Position numbers and translations under genes: made by a program
The notes under the pieces: model-generated
What the model was told of the DNA's origin: nothing
The model's input: only the letters and a program-made list of their open reading frames with translations
Databases searched by the model: none
Part shown: piece after piece, positions 38,221 to 46,700 of the stretch
Numbering within the stretch: the stretch's first letter is position 1
Layout of the letters: the number at the start of each line of letters is the position of its first letter
DNA from: Gemmatimonadota bacterium
GTDB lineage: Bacteria > Latescibacterota > UBA2968 > GCA-2709665
Assembly: GCA_028877215.1 (NCBI GenBank)
Contig: JAPPFJ010000015.1
Coordinates: forward strand, 28,745-92,677
Direction: 5' to 3'
DNA length: 63,933 nt

Positions 38221-38763
38221 GTGCGGCGGAGAAAACCCGGACTCAACAGATATCAGAAGCGGGCATTCAGAGTCGGTGAAGCGCGCGTCAGCGGCGAGAC
38301 CATCGCGGGTCTTATAGAACGCTCCCGCAGCAAAGACCCTGAAGAACGAAAGGCCGCCGCGAATCTGCTTTGCCCGTGTCACGTCCGCCGACGCCGGGAG
38401 GACGTCTGGTCCGCGCTCTACCAACTGCTGGAAGACCCCGACACGGATGTGCGCAAAACCGCCTGGCACACACTGGAAGACGGAGGAAGACCCGATGACC
38501 CCGCTCTGGACGCCATCTTCGAGCGCGCGGCCGAACGCGATTCCGACAAAGGGATACGGCGTCAGGCCGCCGCCTATCTGAAAACCCGCCCGGGACATGC
38601 CGGATTCTCGCCGGAAACGCTAACGCATAACCGTTACCCCGAACGCGGCAAATGCGACTTCTGCGGTTCAACGGACGTACCCGTAAAGTCCGACTTTGAA
38701 ATTGAAATCCCCGACGACGGGCGGATGCGCTTCGGTTTCGTCTGCGAGGCCTGCTCGAGCTGA
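38221..38763 (+). CDS. HEAT-repeat-like protein with C-terminal zinc ribbon
   Basis: The 180-residue protein has helical repeats at about residues 20-125, with segments such as DPEERKAAANLL, DPDTDVRKTAWHTLED and DKGIRRQAAAYL that resemble HEAT-type units. A short zinc-binding end has CDFCGS near 142 and CEACSS as the last residues. HEAT proteins mediate protein or DNA contacts, and no catalytic motif is seen. The GTG at 38221 follows GGAGG and is the best start; the frame is open upstream. The cupin-like gene follows after 29 bases. Confidence 0.65.
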   Translation: MRRRKPGLNRYQKRAFRVGEARVSGETIAGLIERSRSKDPEERKAAANLLCPCHVRRRREDVWSALYQLLEDPDTDVRKTAWHTLEDGGRPDDPALDAIFERAAERDSDKGIRRQAAAYLKTRPGHAGFSPETLTHNRYPERGKCDFCGSTDVPVKSDFEIEIPDDGRMRFGFVCEACSS

Positions 38764-38792
38764 GCCCGGCGTCCGAAACGGTGGGAGGAACC

Positions 38793-39584
38793 ATGCAGAT
38801 CATTGTCCGAAACCAGGACGAACTCAAGGAACGCTGGAACGGCCTTCAGAACTTTTTGATCGACCCGGAGTACTTCCGCTTTGACATGGAGCTTCCTCCC
38901 GCGGAAGAAATCGTGGATATCCTTCGAAAGGACAACCAGGCGCGAATCAACATTCCAGGTGACCTTTCGGAAGATAAAAAAAATGAAAAGCGTGAGGAAT
39001 TCAAAACGCTTCCCATCGCCGAGGTTATCGACCGGCCCTTCTCGCTTGCCCACTTTCACCTGCAGAATTTCTACGGCGCGGGTCAGTTTCTGCGTGAATT
39101 TCAGAACAAGGTCATGATTCCCTGGCGCACCTTTCTGGCGTCGAACGGATTTACCTGGCAACGCTGTTACCCCATCATTTTTATTTCCGGCACGAACTGC
39201 AGCTCGTCATACCACATGGATACCTCGCACGTCGTTGCATGGCAGGTCTGGGGCGTAAAATACTTCAACGGGTTCAAGGATCCCTACAAATACGCACCCC
39301 TCTACGACGCCGTCAACAACCGCGAGGCGCTCAGAGGGCCGAACGGTCCGCCGGATCACGATCCCGACGACGTTCTTTCGTACAAGATGGAAAAGGGCGA
39401 CCTGCTCTGGAATCAGTTGCTCACGCCCCACTGGGTGCCTGCCGGTGACAGCGTTGCCGTGAGCGTCAACATCTCGCACGGCGGCATTTCCCGCGGCGGG
39501 CGGTTCAGTCCCAACGAGACGGCGCTGAGAAAACGCTGGGAATCCCATCCCAAAGAAGCATGGCTTGTGGATACCCGTTACTGA
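38793..39584 (+). CDS. Cupin/JmjC-like 2-oxoglutarate-Fe(II) oxygenase candidate
   Basis: The 263-residue protein shows a likely facial triad: His-x-Asp in SYHMDTSHVVAWQVWG near residue 140 and a distal His in LLTPHWVPAGDSVAVSVNISHGG near 213. The spacing and surrounding beta strands fit JmjC- or cupin-type dioxygenases, with WQVWGVKYF as the usual aromatic strand. The ATG at 38793 has GGAGGA five bases upstream. It may hydroxylate a protein or small molecule. Its tight spacing after the HEAT-like gene suggests shared expression. No signal peptide is seen. Confidence 0.65.
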   Translation: MQIIVRNQDELKERWNGLQNFLIDPEYFRFDMELPPAEEIVDILRKDNQARINIPGDLSEDKKNEKREEFKTLPIAEVIDRPFSLAHFHLQNFYGAGQFLREFQNKVMIPWRTFLASNGFTWQRCYPIIFISGTNCSSSYHMDTSHVVAWQVWGVKYFNGFKDPYKYAPLYDAVNNREALRGPNGPPDHDPDDVLSYKMEKGDLLWNQLLTPHWVPAGDSVAVSVNISHGGISRGGRFSPNETALRKRWESHPKEAWLVDTRY

Positions 39585-39712
39585 CGAGGCGCAGTCCCGT
39601 AAAGGCGTTCTGGCCGAGGGTCAGCCGCAGACCGCAATCGCCCGATCCGTGCATTCGGGACTGCCATTGCGGTAAGAAAAGCGAGGGGTCGGTTGCGATC
39701 ATACATCCTGAA

Positions 39713-40549
39713 ATGCAAATGACACACGTACAAAACGGCAGACGGCCGGTTTCCGGTTGGCGTCTGCGTCTCCGGCGTATCATGTTCGAATCGGAAACGC
39801 CCGCGGGGCGCAGGTTCGCCCTCGTTCTCATTTTCACCATCATTCTGAGTGTCCTGACCGTGATGCTGGACAGCGTCGACGCCGTCCGGAACGCCCACGG
39901 TGACCTTCTTTACGTCCTTGAGTGGTTCTTTACGCTGGTTTTCACGCTCGAGTATATCTTGCGGCTTGTCTGCGCCGAACGCCGATTGCGATACGCGACG
40001 TCCTTCTTCGGCATTGTTGACCTTCTCGCCATCCTTCCCACCTATATCGACGTGCTCCTGCCCGGCAGTCATTACCTGGTTGTCATACGCGTCCTCCGCG
40101 TGCTCCGCGTTTTTCGGGTACTCAAACTGGTTCAGTACCTGGCCGCGGCCCGGATGATGCTCCGGGCGATTCAGTCAAGTTACCGAAAAGTCGCGGTTTT
40201 TGTGCTTACGGTGATGACGGCGGTTGTCATCCTGGGCTCATTGATGTACGTGATTGAAACACCCGAAAACGGGTTTACGAGTATTCCCCGCAGCATCTAC
40301 TGGGCTATCGTGACGATCACCACCGTTGGATACGGCGATATTTCTCCCAAGACCGCGCCAGGACAGATGCTTGCGACGATCGTGATGTTGCTGGGGTTCA
40401 GCATCATCGCCGTTCCCACCGGCATCCTGTCGGTTGAAATCTCGCAGGCCATGAGAATCCGGGGCGGCGCCCGGTCCTGTCTGGGGTGCAACGCCGAGAT
40501 CCGGGAGCCCGATGCGAAATATTGTCAATACTGCGGCACGGAATTATAG
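39713..40549 (+). CDS. Voltage-gated potassium channel with C-terminal zinc ribbon
   Basis: The 278-residue protein has six membrane helices. The S4 sensor RVLRVLRVFRVLKLVQ near residue 125 carries regularly spaced arginines, and the pore ends in TTVGYGD near 203, the potassium filter. After S6 comes a short CLGCNAEIREPDAKYCQYCG zinc ribbon (about 256-272), an unusual tail for a Kv-type channel. The start is uncertain; ATG 39713 is used and 39719 is the next. It overlaps the following TPR gene by 38 bases. Confidence 0.88.
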   Translation: MQMTHVQNGRRPVSGWRLRLRRIMFESETPAGRRFALVLIFTIILSVLTVMLDSVDAVRNAHGDLLYVLEWFFTLVFTLEYILRLVCAERRLRYATSFFGIVDLLAILPTYIDVLLPGSHYLVVIRVLRVLRVFRVLKLVQYLAAARMMLRAIQSSYRKVAVFVLTVMTAVVILGSLMYVIETPENGFTSIPRSIYWAIVTITTVGYGDISPKTAPGQMLATIVMLLGFSIIAVPTGILSVEISQAMRIRGGARSCLGCNAEIREPDAKYCQYCGTEL

Positions 40550-41522
40550 AGCGCTGGCCGTAATGCTTCCCGTGGCGCTGGCAATCGTCTGGTTTCGGCC
40601 GGCGTCCGGGACTGCGGAGCAGCGTGCGGCCGATCTTTGCGTCCGTGCCGAGACCGCGCTGAAACACGGAGACGATGAAAGCGCGATGACGGCGTACCGG
40701 GAATCCATCGCCATCCACTCGCCCTCCGTGCGTGCCCGGTACGGTCTTGCAAAACTCCTTGCCGCACGGGGACGATTCGACGAAGCGAAGACGACCCTCG
40801 AGGCGATTTCGCCTTACGTGACAAGCCCCCGGGAGTGGATAAGATACGCGCGCGCCCTTCGCAAAGCGCGGTCGGATCGGGAGGCCGAGGCCGCCTATTT
40901 GAGAGCCGTCGAGGGGATGCCGGACAACCCCGCGCACGCCCTGGAACTGGCCGAATTCTACCTCGCGGCGGGAAACCTGCACAGCGCCGATGCCCATTTC
41001 CGTCGCGCCGGGGCCCTCGGCGGCGGCCGCGGCCGGATTCTCGCCGGTCTGGGTCGCCTTCACTTCAGCCGCGGCGAACTCGACTCGGCCGCGGCCTGCT
41101 TTCGGCGTGCCCTTGAGGAATCCCCGGGAGATGTCGATTTGCTCTGCGACGTCGCCAGTACCGAACTCCGGAGGAGACGGCCACACCCTGCATTGTCACA
41201 TGTACGGCGGGCGGTCGAACTGGATCCCCATCATGCTCGCGCTCGATATGTGATGGGTCAGACCCTGCTCGCCCTCGGACATGACGAGGAAGCCGAGGCG
41301 CAACTGGCTGTTTTCGAACGCCAGAGCAGGCTGGCCGCGCGCATTCGCTATCTGGAACGCAACGCCGCGGAGAACCCGACGGCTCAACGCTATCAGACGC
41401 TGTCGCATTACTATTTGCTCTCGGGGCGGGACAGCCTGGCCGGGGCGTGTCTGCAAAGGGCAACCGCGCTCAACCCGCTCGTTACCGCGCCCGCGGAAGC
41501 CATTGGACCCGAACTCTTCTGA
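40512..41522 (+). CDS. Membrane-anchored TPR-repeat protein
   Basis: The 336-residue protein has a hydrophobic segment near residues 15-29 (signal peptide or anchor) and then tandem TPR-like helices. Units can be seen at ADLCVRAETALKHGDDESAM, ARYGLAKLLAARGRFDEA, ARALRKARSDREAEAAYLRA, GLGRLHFSRGELDSAAACF, YVMGQTLLALGHDEEA and LSHYYLLSGRDSLAGACL. TPR arrays bind partner proteins. The start at 40512 overlaps the channel gene by 38 bases; ATG 40563 would remove the overlap and keep the hydrophobic segment. Confidence 0.75.
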   Translation: MRNIVNTAARNYRALAVMLPVALAIVWFRPASGTAEQRAADLCVRAETALKHGDDESAMTAYRESIAIHSPSVRARYGLAKLLAARGRFDEAKTTLEAISPYVTSPREWIRYARALRKARSDREAEAAYLRAVEGMPDNPAHALELAEFYLAAGNLHSADAHFRRAGALGGGRGRILAGLGRLHFSRGELDSAAACFRRALEESPGDVDLLCDVASTELRRRRPHPALSHVRRAVELDPHHARARYVMGQTLLALGHDEEAEAQLAVFERQSRLAARIRYLERNAAENPTAQRYQTLSHYYLLSGRDSLAGACLQRATALNPLVTAPAEAIGPELF

Positions 41523-41618
41523 GCCGGCCGGCCAAGTGATCGGTACGGCTGGATATTGGCGCCTCTTTCCGCTCCGGATGCAGGGCCCGCTCAAGTTCGT
41601 TTCAGGAAACGGCAATCC

Positions 41619-43628
41619 ATGTCAATACCATCGACGAAACCGACGATTTCCGATGCCGGAATCGCTGCCCACGCGGGCGCAGTGAAGAATCGTGGCGTGA
41701 CCGTCAGGTCCATCGTCTACGGGCTCCTCCTTTCGGTAGCCATCGGCATCCTGGGCGATACTGTGCGCTATATCCTCCACGCGTCGTTTATGGCGTACAG
41801 CCATATGCCCATGGGCAACCTGATCCTGACGCTTCTCTCCATCATCTTCTGTTCGATGCTGGCGTACAGGTTCGGCCGGCGGTTCCAGTTCTCCTCGTCC
41901 GAGTGGATCACGATTTTCTGCATGGGGTTCATCAGTTCTCTGGGGCCTACCTACGGGATTAGCGGTTACCTCGTGGGTATCATGGTCGCCCCGCACTATT
42001 TCGTCACCCAGGAGAACGAATGGGCGCGATACCTTCACCCCTACCTGCCGGGCTGGCTGATTCCGGAGAACGAAGGCAACGCGATGGCCTGGTTCTACGA
42101 AGGCCTGCCCCAGGGGGCGACCATACCCTGGGGCGTCTGGGCCGTGCCTCTGTTCTGGTGGTTTACGTTTCTCTGCGCGGTCGCCTTTGCCGTTGCCTGC
42201 CTCTCCATCATCTTCCGCAAGCAGTGGTCCGAATACGAGCGCCTCGTCTTCCCGGCGATGGAACCCATCATCGAGTTCACCACGCAGGGAGGAACGGGAA
42301 GAAGATGGTTCCCGGAATTCATGAAGGGCAAGGTGTTCTGGGCGGGATTCATGCTCACCACCTTCGTTTTCGGCTGGAACATGATTGCCTGGTTCTATCC
42401 CCAGTTCCCCCGTTTCCCGACCGCTTCCGCCCGCTGGTTCTTTTTCTCGCGCGACTATCCCCCGGGCTTCTTCTTCCTGAGTACGGTTGTCATCTGCTTC
42501 TCGTATTTCGCCAGCCTCGAGATCCTCTTCAGCCTCTGGTTTTTCGATGTCCTGTTCATTCTCGAAGGAGGTATCCTGAGCGGTTTCGGCGTGTCGGCCA
42601 TCTCACCCTACTATGGTCGAGGCCGCTACATCTGGCAGACGGCAGGAGGGTTTACGGCCTTCGCGCTATGGGCGATGTGGGTCGCGAGACACCACCTGCG
42701 CGACGTCATCAGGAAAGCCCTCAACCCCGATCGACCGACTCCGGACGACAGCAAGGAGCTGCTTTCTTACCGGCACGCCGTGATCGGCCTGATTGCCGGG
42801 TGTCTCTACATGGCGCTCTGGCTGGCGTGGATCGGCATGCAGGTCAAGATCATCGTTCTTCTCATCCTGTGCATGCTCTTCGTGTATACGACGGTTTCAA
42901 AGATGCTCGCGGACTCCGGAATCGTCTACCTCAACCCGCCCACGTCGGCGTGGGGTCTCGTCAGCCGGTTTCTGGGCGGTTCCCACACGTATACCGCATA
43001 CACCAAGATGGCGCTGAGCATGTCCTCGCGGGCCGTAAACCACTACCGGGGCCTCTCCATGGGTACCATGACCCACATCAATCGCCTGGCGGAATTCCTG
43101 CCGACGGGCAAACGCCGGCTGTTCGGGGCGATCTGCGCGGCGTTTGTGGTGGGCATGGTCACGTCCACGATCTACACGGTGTGGCTGGGTTATACCATGG
43201 GGGGGTACAATATCCAGCCCAACTGGCTGATCATCCACGCCGGCGTCCGACAGATTCAGGGCATCGCCAACTCCATAAAGGCCGTCGACAGCCCGATCGA
43301 ACCGGTCAACTACTGGTTCTTTTTCGCCGGCGCCGCCGTCATGGCCCTCTTGAATCTGATGCGGTATCGCTTCGTCTGGTGGCCGCTGCATCCAATCGGA
43401 TTCGCCCTCTCCGGCACGGCGCTTTCGCGACTTACAAGCGCAACCATCTTTGTCGCGTGGCTGGTCAAGCTGAGCATGCTCAAGCTGGCCGGCGCCGCCT
43501 TTTACAGGAAGTCGAGACCGTTCTTCATCGGCATGCTGGTAGGTTACATATTGTCGGTGGCCGCAGGCGTTGTCGTGGACGCCATCTGGTTCCAGCCGGA
43601 TGGACACGTGGTACACAAATGGTACTAG
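41619..43628 (+). CDS. DUF6785-family polytopic membrane protein (OPT-transporter-like)
   Basis: The 669-residue protein has about 14 hydrophobic helices. Conserved-looking stretches are GPTYGISGYLVGIMVAPHYF near residue 108, RKQWSEYERLVFPAMEP near 200, KMLADSGIVYLNPPTS near 427 and MSSRAVNHYRG near 465. The pattern fits the DUF6785/DUF6784 pair, distantly OPT-like and mostly found in uncultivated bacteria. A transport role is likely; the substrate is unknown. The ATG at 41619 follows AGGAAA. Its TAG stop is the start of a CTAGTGTTCTGT motif shared with the type A repeat. Confidence 0.75.
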   Translation: MSIPSTKPTISDAGIAAHAGAVKNRGVTVRSIVYGLLLSVAIGILGDTVRYILHASFMAYSHMPMGNLILTLLSIIFCSMLAYRFGRRFQFSSSEWITIFCMGFISSLGPTYGISGYLVGIMVAPHYFVTQENEWARYLHPYLPGWLIPENEGNAMAWFYEGLPQGATIPWGVWAVPLFWWFTFLCAVAFAVACLSIIFRKQWSEYERLVFPAMEPIIEFTTQGGTGRRWFPEFMKGKVFWAGFMLTTFVFGWNMIAWFYPQFPRFPTASARWFFFSRDYPPGFFFLSTVVICFSYFASLEILFSLWFFDVLFILEGGILSGFGVSAISPYYGRGRYIWQTAGGFTAFALWAMWVARHHLRDVIRKALNPDRPTPDDSKELLSYRHAVIGLIAGCLYMALWLAWIGMQVKIIVLLILCMLFVYTTVSKMLADSGIVYLNPPTSAWGLVSRFLGGSHTYTAYTKMALSMSSRAVNHYRGLSMGTMTHINRLAEFLPTGKRRLFGAICAAFVVGMVTSTIYTVWLGYTMGGYNIQPNWLIIHAGVRQIQGIANSIKAVDSPIEPVNYWFFFAGAAVMALLNLMRYRFVWWPLHPIGFALSGTALSRLTSATIFVAWLVKLSMLKLAGAAFYRKSRPFFIGMLVGYILSVAAGVVVDAIWFQPDGHVVHKWY

Positions 43629-43636
43629 TGTTCTGT
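43625..43636. repeat. Possible solo end of a type A repeat
   Basis: CTAGTGTTCTGT here is identical to the first 12 bases of the type A element at 57789. The following sequence does not match, and no second end is found before 43718. A 12-base match could still be chance; the position exactly at a stop codon is like other repeat sites in this window. Confidence 0.3.
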
Positions 43637-43717
43637 TATCCGGCCGGAAACCCTGCTCAGCAGGAAGCGCACTGACGTCCAATTGACGAAAATCCTCATT
43701 GAGATTCAGGTATTTCC

Positions 43718-46700
43718 GTGAAAACAAGAAACATTACACTCGGCCTGGTCATCCTGATCGCCTTTCTCGCGTTGACCCTGGTCTCCCCTCAGGCGTTGAC
43801 CGACCGCCTGTTCGCATGGTTCGACATCCGCTATCCCGATCCGCCGCCCGACCGGGTGGCAACCGGCCAGCAGCAACTGGCCGACAGCATCCGTGGCCGA
43901 ATCACGCCGGCTGGAGTCGAGTCCCGTCTGCTCCGGCTCAGCGGATCGGGTTCCCGTGTAGTGGGCTATCCGGGCCACAGGGATGCTTCTCTCTATATCC
44001 GGGAAGAGTTCGAACGTATCGGTCTGGAAAAGGTCTCGGTGGAAACCTACGACGTCACGTCGCCGGTCGACAAGGGCGGCGGGCTTCGCATCCTCGGTGA
44101 GCCCAGCATCATCCCCATTCATGCGGTCTGGCCCAACCTGGTCCGCACGTCCACGCTGCCGCGCGCCGGACTGCGGGCCCCGCTGATTGACGGCGGCGCC
44201 GGCGAATTCGCCGATTTCAACGGCAAAGAGCCGGGCGGGAGCGTCGTGCTGCTGGATTTCAACTCCTGGAACCGCTGGATGAACGCCTCCATGCTGGGCG
44301 CAAGGGCGATCGTCTTTGTCGCGCCGGACTCGACCACAACGGCCGAGGCGGAGCAGAAATTCTTCCAGGTCCCGCTCAATGCGCCCCGCTTCTGGATTGA
44401 CAAGTCCGATGGGGAGCATCTCAGGCGCCGACTGGCCGCCGGCGAGCGGATCGAAGTGGAATTGAAGTCCCGGATGGACTGGGAGCGGCATCCGACGCAG
44501 AACATCTTGGGCTGGATTACGGGCGCGGATCCGCAGCTTCGGGAACGCGTTGTCCTGATCGACGCCTACTACGACGCGATGTCCGTGGTGCCCGCGCTCG
44601 CCCCAGGCGCCGAACAGGCATCCGGAATCGCCGCCATGCTGGAAATGGCTGAATACTTCAAGGCGCATCCGCCCGCCCATACCGTCCTTTTCCTGGCCAC
44701 TTCGGCCCACCATCTCGGCTTCCGCGGCGTCTGCGACTTCCTGGGAAGGCATGCGCGGAAAGAGGAACATTTCGCCGCGTTGATGACCGACCCAATCGAT
44801 ATCCGGCTGTGGATCTCCCTGGACCTCACGTCGCAAACCGACCAGATGGCCGTCTGGAACGGTTCGACCGCGTTCTACTTCCAGCGGTTCTTCACGCCTC
44901 TCGGCAAACGCTTCAGCACCCTCGGCTCGGACCTCGCGCCGGCATTCGGCATGGACGCAAAGCGGTCCCTCGTCGACGGCATCAACCCGCCGTCGGGCAT
45001 GAGCTGGAACATGTTCATTCCCGGCGGCAATTTAAAGACCGACTCACAGGTCGTACTCACCGCGGGAATGCCGACATTGGCTTTCGTGACCATCAACGAC
45101 GCCCGATTCAGGGTCGATACCCCCTACGACACCGTCGACCACGTCAATCTGACCAACCTGACGAATCAGATCCGGCTGCTGACCGCGGCGCTCAGCAAGG
45201 CCTTGAACGATCCTGGCTTCCTGCCCGATTACCGCGTCAAGATGAAGGACCGGATGCGCGCGTTGAAGGGACGCATCCTCACCTTTCCCCGGCGCAGCAT
45301 CACGCCGGACCGGCCCCGCAGGGGCGCGGTGGCGGTATTGCGAATGTCTTACGAGAAATCGGTCAAGGGCGTACGTGCCATTTTCTACGATCAGGCCGAC
45401 GAAAACGGCGAGTTCTACGTTCCCGGTCTCGCCGTGCGCTGGGTTGGACTCGATGCCTTTTATCTTGACCCGCAAAGCGGCGAAATCACCTATGCGACAG
45501 ATCGAGGACAGGCAGCCCGGATCTACAAGCCTGAATTCGGCATGGACTGGTGGATAACACGCGCCACGCGCATCCTGTTTCCCTGTGTTTCTACGGATTT
45601 TTACGAAACCGTGGACCCGCGTTACCTCACCAAACTCCCGAGTCTCTCCCTGTACGGTGACGGGAACACTGCTCCGAGGGAATATGGATATACCCTGGGC
45701 TACGGCCCCAACGAGCCGGTGGGGGTCGTGTTCACCCCTCCCGGCACAAGACTCAAGCTCACCATGCATACGCGCGGGATCGGCATCCGCTACCTGCTGC
45801 TGAATGCAACGGATACAACCAGCGTCGAAGCTGCGCATAAAAGCGGATTTGTGGCCGCCACTCACGGCGCAATCACGCACACGGCTTACCAGGCCGCCAG
45901 AGACATGTGGGTCCTGGACCACGCCAGAATGCGCGAACTTCACGCCTTCGGAATCGAAAACGACCGTCTTGCCGATCTGCACAGCAGGGCGAAGGAACAC
46001 CTGGACAAGGCGGACGCCTCCCGGCAGGAATTGCGGTGGGACGATTTCATCAGACATTCGCGGGCCGCGCTGGGTCTCGAGTCACGTGCGTATCCCGATG
46101 TAAAGGGGACGCAGAACGACGTGATCCGCGGCATCATCTTCTTTATGGCCCTGGTGCTTCCCTGTGCCTTCTTCGGAGAGCGTCTGATTTTCACTGCGGT
46201 GGATATCCGGCGCCAGATTGCGGGTTTTGCCGGCATTTTCGTAGTGATCTGGATCTTCCTGTCGATCGTCCATCCCGCGTTCGACCTTTCCAATCCTTTC
46301 GTAATTCTCCTCGCCTTTGTACTCTTGTCGCTGGCCAGCTTCGTAATCAGTCTGGTATTCTCCCGCTTTAACAGTCAAATGCGCAACCTCCGCACGGAGG
46401 CCGCCGTTATCCACGACGTGGACGTGGGACGGATTTCCGCCTCTCTGGCTGCGTTTCAACTGGGCATCGCCAACATGAAGCGGCGCAAACTCAGAACGCT
46501 GCTTACGTTTACCACGCTGGTGCTGCTCACCTTTACCGTCCTTTCTTTCTCTTCCATCAAGTCCCAGCTCAAGTTTCACCAGATCGCGCGCGACAATCTG
46601 GGCCCGTATCCGGGGATGCTCATCCGCAGCAAGTACTGGGCGCCGCTGGAGGAATCCGTTCTGGACTATGCGCAGGCCAACTTCGGAAAGGAAGCCCTGA

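Noticed and set aside
42020..43675. 551-codon plus-strand frame inside the DUF6785 gene
   Set aside because: It is an alternate frame of a recognisable membrane protein, rich in Arg, Pro and His, and starts without a ribosome site.
43625..43717. Full type A element between the DUF6785 and FtsX fusion genes
   Set aside because: Only a 12-base end matches; there is no second end and no internal match.
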